Source of the DNA: Streptoverticillium olivoreticuli subsp. olivoreticuli
Lineage (GTDB): Bacteria > Actinomycetota > Actinomycetes > Streptomycetales > Streptomycetaceae
DNA: 64,000 bases
Assembly (NCBI RefSeq): GCF_003391135.1
Contig: NZ_CP031455.1
Span: 3,627,001-3,691,000, forward strand
Direction: 5' to 3'
The notes beneath the pieces are model-generated. The model did not search any database and was not told the DNA's origin. It worked only from the letters and a program-made list of their open reading frames with translations. Position numbers and translations under genes: made by a program. Positions 1-8,346 of this stretch are shown piece by piece. Positions within the stretch are counted from its first letter, which is position 1. Every line of letters begins with the position of its first letter.

Positions 1-1440
1 AGCCTCCAGGACAAGACCGTCACCATCTCGATTTTCAGAAACGAATACGTCTCGTCCATACCCGGCCCGTATGCCGATGGAAGCTATTACGGAACCCACC
101 AAGCCGATGGCGGCATCCTCTCCTTCTACGCCGACGGCGGTATCCGGGAGAACCATGTTGCGCAGATCGCAAAAGCCGGAACATGGCGTGTATGGGCGGA
201 GGATGAGACCGGCGGGGAGGCTTACCTCCCTTTGGCCCCTAGTAAGCGAACCCGCTCGAAGGCCATTCTGGGCGAGGTAGCCCGGCGTTTCGGCGGCGAG
301 GTCGTCTATCACGCTAACGGTGGTCTGTCCGACTGGAGTTACAACCCGACCTCGGGCGCCCAGTTGTTCACGGTCTCCGACATCGCGTCGAAGTCAACAA
401 GGAAGGACGGCGACAAGGAAACCTTCGACCTCGGCCTCTTCGAGAAGAACCTGAAGTCCTCCGCCGGCACAGCGGAGGAGTGGCGCAAGAACCTCGCCGC
501 GATCTCCCGCAGGGCCGGGTCTGACGTGACCGGGGCGCTGGAGCAAATGGGCGCGGACAGCGTCGACTTCGTCAAGAAGATGGCGAACGGAAGCGGCAAG
601 TACATCGACGAGATGTCCGAGCAGCTGCGCCGGTTGGCCGGCACGGCGAAGAGCGCCCTGGCCGACTACGGCAACAAGTTGTCGACTGCGGCGAAGGGCA
701 GCGAGGAGTTCCAGCGCAACCTCGCCCAGCTCGCGAACGGCGGCTTCGGCGAGCTGGCGTCCCGCCTCGCGGCCCAAGGTGACGACAACGCCAAGACCAT
801 CGCCGCCCAGGCGGTGCGGGATCGCGATCAGGCGAAGCGTGCGAACGACGCCGCGAAAGCTGCGGGCAAGGTCCTTGACTCCGAGCAGCTCGGCGACCTG
901 ATCAAGATCCTCGGCGCCCTCAGCCCGGACCGGGGCATCCACGCGGTCGCGGACGCCACAGGTCTGGACGAGGACCGTCTCATCGACGTGGCCAACGCGG
1001 GCAAGGATCACATCAAGGGTGCGGGGGCCAAGGCGAATCGCTTCATCAGCGACCTGGTCAAGGCCACTGCGGGGCGGGCCTATGCGGATGGCGGCCTGTG
1101 GGAGCCCGGGTTGTACAACAGCCCGCCAGGGAGCGATGGGCTGATCAAATTCGCCGAGCGATCAACGGGCGGGGAAGCCTACCTGCCTCTCGGGGCCGCC
1201 AAGCGCGGCCGGTCCACCGCAGTCCTGGGCCAAGTCGCCAGCCGCTTCGGCCTCGCCGTCGCCCCCAAGCGGCTGGTGAACGCGGCGAGCGGGCGGACGC
1301 AGGTCGTGGTTGTCCACCAGGCCCCGGCGATCGGCACCCAGACAATCCACGTCAGCCAGTCCTCAGCGACACCTGAAGGGATCGCCTCCGCAGTCGCCTA
1401 CCAGGTGCGCCGGGCGAAGCGCGGCGGGGTGCACCGGTGA
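1..1440 (+). CDS. Phage tape measure protein, C-terminal part (runs off left edge)
   Basis: The reading frame is open from base 1, so the start lies outside the window; 479 residues are visible. The middle is long, charged and helical (lysine/glutamate/alanine rich), as in tape measure proteins, which set siphovirus tail length. A module made of YADGG, a spacer, GGEAYLPL, then KRxRSxAxLGxVAxRFG occurs twice, at about bases 127-295 and 1081-1255; the second copy is near the C-terminus, where tape measure proteins often carry it. The stop overlaps the next tail gene by 4 bases (GTGA), as expected in a tail operon. Identity is inferred from sequence character and position. Confidence 0.8.
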   Translation, partial: SLQDKTVTISIFRNEYVSSIPGPYADGSYYGTHQADGGILSFYADGGIRENHVAQIAKAGTWRVWAEDETGGEAYLPLAPSKRTRSKAILGEVARRFGGEVVYHANGGLSDWSYNPTSGAQLFTVSDIASKSTRKDGDKETFDLGLFEKNLKSSAGTAEEWRKNLAAISRRAGSDVTGALEQMGADSVDFVKKMANGSGKYIDEMSEQLRRLAGTAKSALADYGNKLSTAAKGSEEFQRNLAQLANGGFGELASRLAAQGDDNAKTIAAQAVRDRDQAKRANDAAKAAGKVLDSEQLGDLIKILGALSPDRGIHAVADATGLDEDRLIDVANAGKDHIKGAGAKANRFISDLVKATAGRAYADGGLWEPGLYNSPPGSDGLIKFAERSTGGEAYLPLGAAKRGRSTAVLGQVASRFGLAVAPKRLVNAASGRTQVVVVHQAPAIGTQTIHVSQSSATPEGIASAVAYQVRRAKRGGVHR

Positions 1441-2333
1441 CCGGCATCAACCTCACGGACTGGCAGCTGGACATGGGCGGGGTACTCCTTGGCCATGGCA
1501 CGTCGATACCGATCGCCGAGATCGAAGGGCTCGGCCGGCCTGACGGGCGGGGCGAGCTGACCGACCAGCCCGGCGCGGATGGGGTGTGGCCAGCACCCGA
1601 CTGGTACTCGGGGCGCAAGATCCGTATCGACTGCGCCATCAAAACACCCGGCGACCCTGCTGCGGCGCGCGCCCTCCTGGCCCGGCTCCAGGCTGCCGCC
1701 GACGACCCTGCGGTCCGTACGGTCGGCGGAGCGGTGATGCCGCTGCGCATCAAGTGGCCCGGGGCCCCGGTGCGGGTGCTGTTCGGGCGGCTGCGGAAGC
1801 TGGATCCAGAGTGGGCCAAGGCGGCGTCGGGCTGGGTGCCGCTCGACCTGGAGTTCGTGGCCACCGATCCGCGGTTCTACGGGGACAGCGAGCAGCAGGT
1901 GCAGCTGCGGCTGGGCTGGCTGTCGGCCGGAGGGTTCACGGCCCCTGTGACCGCTCCGATCCGGGTCTCCGGTGGAGATACCGGTGGGCAGCGGCGGCCG
2001 GGCTGGATGACCAACGAGGGCAACCTTCCGGCTTGGCCGGTGATCACGGTGTACGGGCCGTGCGCGAATCCTCGCATCACCCAGGTCAGCAGCGGGCAGT
2101 CCCTGCAACTCAACGTGGTGCTGAGCGATGGCCAGTGGGCCCGCATCGACACACGGCCCGGCCAGCGGCACGTCACCCGGAACAACGGCGGCACCGTACT
2201 CCTGACCCCTGACTCGGACCTGGACGCGTTCGGTATCCCGCCGGGGCGCAGCGAGGTCCGGTGGACGGCTGCTGACCCGACCGGAACGAGTCGGCTGACC
2301 GTGACATGGCGCGACGCCTACAAGGCCCTGTAA
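1437..2333 (+). CDS. Phage distal tail-like protein
   Basis: 298 residues, GTG start overlapping the tape measure stop. It lies directly after the tape measure gene, the usual place of the distal tail (Dit-like) protein that forms the tail-tip ring. The middle has the repetitive beta-strand character of phage tail proteins (RKLDPEWAKA, then PLDLEFVATDPRFYG), the last phrase being a common feature of actinophage tail proteins at this position. The C-terminal part (about 160-298) looks like a beta sandwich. No enzymatic motif is visible. Assignment rests on order in the operon and sequence style. Confidence 0.7.
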   Translation: MTGINLTDWQLDMGGVLLGHGTSIPIAEIEGLGRPDGRGELTDQPGADGVWPAPDWYSGRKIRIDCAIKTPGDPAAARALLARLQAAADDPAVRTVGGAVMPLRIKWPGAPVRVLFGRLRKLDPEWAKAASGWVPLDLEFVATDPRFYGDSEQQVQLRLGWLSAGGFTAPVTAPIRVSGGDTGGQRRPGWMTNEGNLPAWPVITVYGPCANPRITQVSSGQSLQLNVVLSDGQWARIDTRPGQRHVTRNNGGTVLLTPDSDLDAFGIPPGRSEVRWTAADPTGTSRLTVTWRDAYKAL

Positions 2334-2379
2334 CCCGCCCGCCCCTCCCTGTTTCCTCTGCACGAACGGAGTTCCACTG

Positions 2380-3309
2380 ATGCTGGCCCAAGCCCCGCTC
2401 CTCACGACCGGCGCAACCCACTCTGCCCAGACGTTTCGCATGATGCTGCGAGACCTCGCCCAGGGCGGTGAAGGCATCTCCGACGGACCGGATCTCAAGG
2501 TGCGCCCGCTGCCCACCCCAGGCGCCGGAGTCGTGGTCGATGAAGGCTCGGGAATCATCCGCGGGCGCGCCGCACTGTGGCAGGGCTCCTACAGCGCCTA
2601 CAACATCGGCCAGGAGACGGTGGCCGTCTCCCCCACCGGTGCGACTCCCCGTTCGGATCTGATCGTGCTGCGGGTCACCGACCCCGAGTACGAAGGCGGC
2701 CTGGACCCGGCGAAAGACAAGATCAACACTTTCCAGGTCATCCCCGCCGTGTCCCCCACGGCCACGGCACCGCCGTCGGGCATCACCGGTATCGCGCTCG
2801 CCCGCCTGGACATCCCCGCGAAGACCGGCACGATCACAGCCGGGATGATCACCGATGTCCGTCGCGTTGCCAACCCCAGGCGGGCCCGGACGCTCTACAC
2901 AGCCTTTCCCAACGGCTCCCCGTCGCAGCTGCGGCAGACCGACAACAAGTACGCGGACTGGCCGGCCAGCGCCCGGTGGATGGTGCCCGTACCCGCGTGG
3001 GCAACGACCGCGATCGTCGTGGTGACCATCGCCGGTCTCCGTATCGACGGCGCCAACGCCTTCGGGGCCCTGCAAACAGTGCTCGGCACCCACCAGGGCG
3101 AAGACACACTCATCGATGACGATCAGAAGGACGTCCGCCGAACGACCACCGTCATCGCCGACACCATCCCTGTCCCCGCCGAATACCGGGGCACCACGCA
3201 GCCGCTGTTCCTCCAGACGCAGCTGAACCCGAAGTTCACTGGTTACCTCCAGGTCGATGGAGGCGTGAGCATCGTTGCGGATGTCGAGTTCACCGAGGGC
3301 CCGGTATGA
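2380..3309 (+). CDS. Phage minor tail / baseplate-like structural protein
   Basis: 309 residues, ATG start after a short 46-base gap. It begins MLAQAPLLTTGATHSAQTFR and contains the phrase GSGIIRGRAALWQGSY followed by SDLIVLRVTDPEYEGG, typical of Streptomyces phage minor tail proteins. The C-terminal half is beta-rich without catalytic motifs. It overlaps the next gene by 4 bases (ATGA), so translation is probably coupled. It probably forms part of the tail tip with the flanking products. Exact role unknown. Confidence 0.65.
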   Translation: MLAQAPLLTTGATHSAQTFRMMLRDLAQGGEGISDGPDLKVRPLPTPGAGVVVDEGSGIIRGRAALWQGSYSAYNIGQETVAVSPTGATPRSDLIVLRVTDPEYEGGLDPAKDKINTFQVIPAVSPTATAPPSGITGIALARLDIPAKTGTITAGMITDVRRVANPRRARTLYTAFPNGSPSQLRQTDNKYADWPASARWMVPVPAWATTAIVVVTIAGLRIDGANAFGALQTVLGTHQGEDTLIDDDQKDVRRTTTVIADTIPVPAEYRGTTQPLFLQTQLNPKFTGYLQVDGGVSIVADVEFTEGPV

Positions 3310-4397
3310 CCTACCGCTACCTCACCCAGCACGCCCTGACCGGCCAGTGGCTCAGCCTCGACCTCCCTCTGGTCAACGTGGAGTTCGGGCCCCAGCTCAA
3401 CGGCCCCGGGCACCTGCAGGGCGAACTGTCGCCCCGGCTCGCGCACACGGCGATCGACCTGGTGGACCCGGGCAACACATTGATCTACGTGGAGCGGGAC
3501 GGGCTGCTGCGCTGGGGCGGCATCGTCTGGCAGGCCGAACCCGAAGGCGACACTCTCAAGATCGAGGCGGCCAGCTGGACTTCCTACCTACAGCGCCGCC
3601 ACGACCTCCACGGAGAGCTGGACGGGCGCGGCCCGTACGTACGGGCCGACCCCTGCCAGATCGCCCGCGACATCACGGCCTACGCCCAGTCCGTACCCGA
3701 CGGCGATCTCGGCATCGCCGTCGACGACACCACCTCCACCGCGCAGACGGGCACACCTGCGGACCCGTGGCACTCCCGCTGGTGGGAAACCCCCAACCTC
3801 GGCCGACAGTTCGACGACCTGTTCAAGCCCGCCGGGGCCCCCGATCACACGTGCAGCGTGCACTGGGACGCGCAGCACCGGCCCGTGCGCCGCATCGAAC
3901 TCGGCTACCCCCGCCTCGGCGCCCGGCGCACCGACATCGCGTTCTCCACCGACACCAACATCGTCCGCACCGTGCCGGTCACCTACGACGCCGACGAGTA
4001 CGCGCAGGTCATCATCGCCATGGGCATCGGTGAGGGCCGGGCGAAGCAGCGGTCGACCGACGCGGTGCGCGATGGCCGGCTGCGACTGGAGAAGGTCCTC
4101 GACCTGCCCGACGTCCGCGGCACCGACGTCCTCGCCGAACGGGCCCGCGCCGAACGGGCCTGGCGGCAAGTGATGGGCACCATCGACCAGATCACCGTCC
4201 GCGACCACCCGGCCGCCCCGATCGGCTCCTGGCAAATCGGCGACGACATCCGCGTGACCATCCGAGACCAGTGGACCCGCTTCTCCGGCTGGTGCCGCAT
4301 CACCGGCTGGACGGTCCACCCCGATACCCCGGGCGGAGAGAGCGCAACGCTCACCCTCACCCCGGCCGAGTCCTACCACTACGGGCTCACCGCGTAA
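3306..4397 (+). CDS. Phage tail protein, ReqiPepy6 Gp37-like
   Basis: 363 residues. The N-terminus (MTYRYLTQHALTGQWLSLDL, then a GPGHLQGELSP segment) resembles the Gp37-like tail proteins of actinobacterial siphoviruses, thought to sit at the tail tip. The C-terminus (TRFSGWCRITGWTVHPD, then ESATLTLTPAESY) is a beta-rich hub-like domain. Its start overlaps the previous stop and it is followed after 27 bases by the fibre gene. Family assignment is from memory of that family and from synteny, so moderately sure. Confidence 0.65.
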   Translation: MTYRYLTQHALTGQWLSLDLPLVNVEFGPQLNGPGHLQGELSPRLAHTAIDLVDPGNTLIYVERDGLLRWGGIVWQAEPEGDTLKIEAASWTSYLQRRHDLHGELDGRGPYVRADPCQIARDITAYAQSVPDGDLGIAVDDTTSTAQTGTPADPWHSRWWETPNLGRQFDDLFKPAGAPDHTCSVHWDAQHRPVRRIELGYPRLGARRTDIAFSTDTNIVRTVPVTYDADEYAQVIIAMGIGEGRAKQRSTDAVRDGRLRLEKVLDLPDVRGTDVLAERARAERAWRQVMGTIDQITVRDHPAAPIGSWQIGDDIRVTIRDQWTRFSGWCRITGWTVHPDTPGGESATLTLTPAESYHYGLTA

Positions 4398-4424
4398 CCC
4401 CCCACAGAAAAGGAACCGACCCTC

Positions 4425-6659
4425 GTGTCCGAGGACATAGGCAGCCGGATCGCACGCCTGGAGACCCAGGTCGCCACCGCGCTCCGCGCCCCCAAGCTCA
4501 GCAACGCTTCACTCGAGGACGCCACCCTTCAGGTGTACGACGACAAGGGGGCGCTGCGCGCCCTGGTCGGCCAGCAGCCGGACGGCACCAGCGGCGTCAC
4601 CGTCGTCAACGGCCCCACCCCACCGTCCCCCACCCCGCCGACGGTCGCGGCCGCGATGGGCTCCCTCGTCATCTCCTGGGACGGCCGCTTCCAGGGCGGG
4701 GCCGTCTCGCCGCTCGACTTCGCCCGCGTCGAGGTCCACGTCGCCCCCACCAAGACGTTCGAGCCCGACGCAACGACGCTGCGCGGCACCGTCGAGACCG
4801 CCCAGGGCAGCAGCGTCACTGTGCCGCTCGGCTACCAGCAGTGGTGGGTGCGCCTGCGCGCCCGATCCTTGTCCGGCGCCGCCAGCCCCGCCACGGCCGC
4901 CGTCGCTGGCGAGCCGCGCCAGACCGGCACCGCCGACATCGCCGCCGGATCCATCACCGCCGACAAGCTCAGCATCGGCTCCGCCGGGAATCTGCTGGCC
5001 GACCCCGGCTTCGAGACCGGCGGCACCGAATCCCGCATTGCCACCCTGGGCCTGCCCTGGGCCCGGATCGAGACCGGCGGCCACGACTCCGACCGCTGCC
5101 TGACCATCGGCACCACCGGAGGCAGCGAGCGGTGGTTCCCCTACGACCCGTTCCCCGTGCTCGGCGGCGACCTGTACTGGCTCGCCGTGCACTACCGCTG
5201 CTCGAAGAACTGGGCAGGCACGGGCGTGTCGATCTCCCTGGTCTGGAAGGACGCGACTGGCAAGATCCTCGACACCGGCACTGTCGCGGCCCCGCAGCCG
5301 CAGGCCGACAGCGGCTGGAGGCGCATCACCGGCAAGTGCCGCGCCCCCGAAGGAGCTGTACGCGCTGAAGCCCGCCTTGAAACAGCGGGCGGCACCGCCG
5401 GGTCGGTGTCATTCGACAACGCCGAATGCCGCTCGATCATGACCAGCGCCGTCACCGGGGAACGCGCCGAGATCGCCCCCGACGGCGTCCGGCTCTACGA
5501 CGGCCAGGGCGAGCAGGTCATCTCCCTCGTCACCGGCGCCCCGAACTACCTGTCGCTCACCAGCCACGACGGCACCTCCGTCGCGTCCATCGCCGAGGAC
5601 GGCGCGGCCGGCTTCCAGTCTCTGGCTGTCGCCGGAAATCTGACGTGGCGCGGCGACAACCTCGAGACCATCCTCGACCGCCTTCCCCGAGGCGTAATCG
5701 CCTACAACCGCCAGACCGCCCAGGTGACGACCACCGCCACGGAGGTCGGCTGGGTAGAGCTGCCCTTCGAAGCCGACCCCACCCGCATGTACCGCATCGT
5801 CCTCGACGCCCACGCGATGCCGTCCGTCGCGGGCGGCGAGCTGCGCCTTAGGCTCCGCGACGGCGGCACCAAGGCCCCGGATCTGAACTCGCCGGTGATC
5901 CAGAGCGCCGTCTACCAGCTGGCCCGCAACACGTCCTGGCAGCGATGCCGTCTCGAACTCGTTCGCTCCGGCGAAGCCCTCGGGGCCGGTCTGCACCGGC
6001 TGTTGTTCACCTACGACAACAAGGAAGGCCCCAGCGGCCAGTACGTCCGCATGATCGGCGGGGAGTCCAACCCGGCGGTGCTGTACGTGGAGGACATCGG
6101 GCCGAAGATCCCCGAGACTGGCGGGCTCAACGCGGTCGGCGGCTCCGGCGGTACCAAGCCGGACCCGAAGCCGGTCCCACAGCAGTACACCAAGACCTAC
6201 CAGGCCGCATGGTCCGGCTCGTACGACCGCCGCTCCAGCTACAGCAGCTTCTACGGCGACAAGCTCATGCAGGGCTACTACTCCGAGAACCACGGGACAC
6301 TGGCTGCCCTGGCCGGCTTCCCGGCTGACGTTGCCAAGGACCTGTCCGGCGCGACCATCCAGCGCGTCGAGGTCTACCTCTACTTCGACCACTGGTACAG
6401 CTCCAGCGGCGGAACGGCTGTGCTCAAGACGCACGGGCACAGCTCGCGGCCGTCCTCGTTCGCCAGCAACAGCGCCTCGAAGACCGTGAGCTGGGGGCGC
6501 AACGAAGGCAAGTGGGTGGACATCACCGGCCTCTTCGACCCAGCGAAGACCCGAGGCATCGCCCTCGACCCGAACAGCACCTCCGACACCTACTACGGCC
6601 GCGCCCACGGCGTCGGGCAGGCCAATCCGCCCCAGCTGAAGATCACCTATACCCGGTAG
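4425..6659 (+). CDS. Large tail fibre / receptor-binding minor tail protein
   Basis: 744 residues. Visible layout: a short helical N-terminus (about 1-40, MSEDIGSRIARLETQVATAL); a fibronectin-III-like segment (about 65-165); a linker ending in ITADKLSIGSAGNLLADPGF, the usual entry to a carbohydrate-binding-like beta domain (about 190-310); further beta modules; and a C-terminal domain (about 600-744) rich in Tyr, Ser and Gly. The last structural gene before a hairpin is a common position for the host-recognition protein. A sugar-binding role is inference. Confidence 0.7.
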   Translation: MSEDIGSRIARLETQVATALRAPKLSNASLEDATLQVYDDKGALRALVGQQPDGTSGVTVVNGPTPPSPTPPTVAAAMGSLVISWDGRFQGGAVSPLDFARVEVHVAPTKTFEPDATTLRGTVETAQGSSVTVPLGYQQWWVRLRARSLSGAASPATAAVAGEPRQTGTADIAAGSITADKLSIGSAGNLLADPGFETGGTESRIATLGLPWARIETGGHDSDRCLTIGTTGGSERWFPYDPFPVLGGDLYWLAVHYRCSKNWAGTGVSISLVWKDATGKILDTGTVAAPQPQADSGWRRITGKCRAPEGAVRAEARLETAGGTAGSVSFDNAECRSIMTSAVTGERAEIAPDGVRLYDGQGEQVISLVTGAPNYLSLTSHDGTSVASIAEDGAAGFQSLAVAGNLTWRGDNLETILDRLPRGVIAYNRQTAQVTTTATEVGWVELPFEADPTRMYRIVLDAHAMPSVAGGELRLRLRDGGTKAPDLNSPVIQSAVYQLARNTSWQRCRLELVRSGEALGAGLHRLLFTYDNKEGPSGQYVRMIGGESNPAVLYVEDIGPKIPETGGLNAVGGSGGTKPDPKPVPQQYTKTYQAAWSGSYDRRSSYSSFYGDKLMQGYYSENHGTLAALAGFPADVAKDLSGATIQRVEVYLYFDHWYSSSGGTAVLKTHGHSSRPSSFASNSASKTVSWGRNEGKWVDITGLFDPAKTRGIALDPNSTSDTYYGRAHGVGQANPPQLKITYTR

Positions 6660-6665
6660 AGCCAC

Positions 6666-6704
6666 CTCACCGGCCCGAAGCAAACGCCGCTTTGGGCCGG
6701 TGAG
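6666..6704 (+). terminator. Hairpin after the tail operon
   Basis: An 11-bp perfect stem (CTCACCGGCCC paired with GGGCCGGTGAG) starts 6 bases after the fibre stop codon. There is no T tract, as usual for actinobacterial terminators. It marks the end of the tail operon and the start of the inserted segment. Confidence 0.65.
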
Positions 6705-6874
6705 CTACCTGGGAGTGGCTGATGGCAGACCCTGGCGATTCGGGACAACCTCACTGCCAGCATCGCCAACGCCGCTGGACAGACCATCGCTGTAGCGTGC
6801 GGGTCCTCCTCGCGGGTACGACGCTGCCTGAGGTCGGTCCTGGCATCCCGGCGAGTCCAGTTATGCCCCGCCCG

Positions 6875-7435
6875 TCAAGTGACCAACGGCCCTCTATGCC
6901 CGGCCCCGTCCGATCGGAGCTCCGGAGACATCGTCGCGGCCCGCGCCCCGTGCCCCTCCTCCTCGCCCAAGTACGCGGCCGCGACGTCGAGGTACGCCCG
7001 TCGGCTCGGACCGATGGACTGCCAGACCCTTTCGTCCTGCGGTTCTCCGGGGGCACCCGGGCCCTCGCGGATCACGTCCTGGACAGCGAACGCGGCTAGC
7101 CGTGCAGCATCATTGACCTTGGACGCGCACACCAAGTGGATCGTCTTCTGAGTCACCCACACCCTGTCGAGGGCCCGCCTGGCCCGCATCTGCCACTCTG
7201 CATCGGTCTCATTGTGGTGGTAGCGGTCCACGGCGACCCGTTCGGCTTCCTGCACCGCGCACAGGAAGGCAACGAGGTGGGTGAGGCGTTCGTCGCGGCG
7301 TGCCTCGGCGCGTTCGCGTTCGTTGCGGCGCGCCTCCGCCCGCTCCGATGCACGTCCTTGCAGGAGCTGGCCCACGAGCGACGCGACGGTGCCGAGCACG
7401 ACGCCGATGAACGGCGGAAGTGATGTCGTCCACAC
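6875..7435 (-). CDS. Small membrane-anchored helical protein of unknown function
   Basis: 186 residues from a GTG at 7435. Residues about 5-25 form one membrane segment (PPFIGVVLGTVASLVGQLL); then comes a strongly charged stretch of repeated EARRxER units (probable coiled coil, about 30-55); the rest is an alpha-helical cytoplasmic domain. The same architecture (one N-terminal membrane helix plus helical domain, 170-190 residues) occurs in the gene at 19004-19537, but I see no convincing residue-level match between them. Earlier in-frame starts would fuse it to the amidotransferase debris, so the GTG is preferred. Confidence 0.6.
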   Translation of the reverse strand: MWTTSLPPFIGVVLGTVASLVGQLLQGRASERAEARRNERERAEARRDERLTHLVAFLCAVQEAERVAVDRYHHNETDAEWQMRARRALDRVWVTQKTIHLVCASKVNDAARLAAFAVQDVIREGPGAPGEPQDERVWQSIGPSRRAYLDVAAAYLGEEEGHGARAATMSPELRSDGAGHRGPLVT

Positions 7436-7517
7436 GCATGTAGTGTGGCAAGAACCAGACTTGTCATACCGTAATTTCGAGCTTTTCAAGCGGCATCCCG
7501 TCGCGTGCTGTATAAGC

Positions 7518-7696
7518 TCACCCCCACACAAGCGCCTCCAACAGGCGCAGGTCGTCGCGGGCCTCCGGATGCCACTGGACGCCGATCGCGAAGAGTGGTC
7601 GCGGTACTCGGCGGCGTCGATGATGCCGTCGTCGGCATGTGCCGAGACCGTGAGGTCCTTGCCGGCGTCGCCGACCGACTGGTGGTGGGTGGCCAC
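7518..7696 (-). pseudogene. Remnant of class I glutamine amidotransferase (gamma-glutamyl-GABA hydrolase type)
   Basis: One minus-strand frame encodes HHQSVGDAGKDLTVSAHADD followed by GIIDAAEYRDH. The neighbouring frame continues with FAIGVQWHPEARDDLRLLEA and a stop at 7518. Together these are the C-terminal end of a PuuD-like class I glutamine amidotransferase: the HHQ segment and the GVQWHPE motif with the catalytic His and Glu. A single base appears lost near 7595 (GACCAC-TC-TTCGCG), and the N-terminal two thirds, including the nucleophile cysteine, are absent. It is a decayed fragment. Confidence 0.75.
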
Positions 7697-7751
7697 CTAC
7701 CGCACCCGAACCGCAGGAGCTCACTCACCGTGAAACAACCGGCTGTAGTAC

Positions 7752-7813
7752 TAGGGACCGTCCTACGAGTCGTGGTACCTGCAAACCGTCCGGGCCTGAT
7801 GTCCTTTCGGGAC
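7752..7813. promoter_or_regulatory. Two short inverted repeats upstream of the cupredoxin gene
   Basis: TAGGGAC-C-GTCCTA (7752-7765) and GTCC-TTTCG-GGAC (7801-7813) are related GGAC/GTCC inverted repeats 120-180 bases upstream of the cupredoxin start. They resemble half sites of DevR/DosR-type redox or dormancy regulators, but this likeness is weak. The remainder of 7734-7933 shows no gene. Confidence 0.3.
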
Positions 7814-7933
7814 GTAGCGACAACCGTCTATCTCGCTCATTCGAGTGAGTCCGGGGTTGCGTCACTTCACGGCGGGGATTCCTTCTGCGACCGGCAAATA
7901 GCCGGGCTCCGCGGAGACAGGGGGTGCGGGATC

Positions 7934-8203
7934 ATGAACACCGTTTCCATTAATAACTTCTCGTTCAACCCGCAAGTGTTGAACATCCTGCCGGGCGACG
8001 TGGTCACCTGGGCGAACAACGACAACGTCGTTCACACCACGACCTCCGACACCGGTGTCTGGGACTCGGGCGAGCTTCGCCCCGGCCAAAGCTTCCAGTT
8101 CGGATTCAGCCAGGGCGGGATGTACAACTATCACTGCAACGTGCACCCGGCGATGAAGGGGACTATCAGCGCCGGTCCTGCCGCCGACGATTCGCCCGAG
8201 TGA
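7934..8203 (+). CDS. Plastocyanin-like cupredoxin without signal peptide
   Basis: 89 residues from an ATG preceded by a purine-rich GGGGG. A complete type-1 copper site is visible: His in DNVVHTTTSD (about residue 34), then Cys, His and Met in YHCNVHPAMKG (about 71-80). The fold is the minimal beta-barrel of plastocyanin/pseudoazurin-type electron carriers. Most bacterial relatives are exported, but this one starts directly at the first strand with no signal peptide or lipobox. It stands alone next to an IS element, so its redox partner is unknown. Start choice could in principle hide an N-terminal extension, but none of the upstream sequence looks like a signal. Confidence 0.85.
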   Translation: MNTVSINNFSFNPQVLNILPGDVVTWANNDNVVHTTTSDTGVWDSGELRPGQSFQFGFSQGGMYNYHCNVHPAMKGTISAGPAADDSPE

Positions 8204-8338
8204 GGTAGCGGAAGCATTCCGCCAGTTGTCAGGCCGGCGCCTCCAGGGCGTTGGCCTGCCTCCTGCGGACGGCGGCGATTTCGTCCCAGTCGGGACCATG
8301 GTGATCGAGATGTACAGCGCCTCGATCCGTCGGACACG

Positions 8339-8346
8339 CCTTAGCC
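8339..8346. repeat. Left target-site duplication of the IS4-type element
   Basis: CCTTAGCC at 8339-8346 is repeated exactly at 9812-9819, immediately outside the two terminal inverted repeats. Confidence 0.8.

Noticed and set aside
6722..6870. Possible remnant of another phage gene (LAIRDNLTASIANAAGQTIA in one frame)
   Set aside because: Too short, no start or stop context, and no family I can name with confidence.
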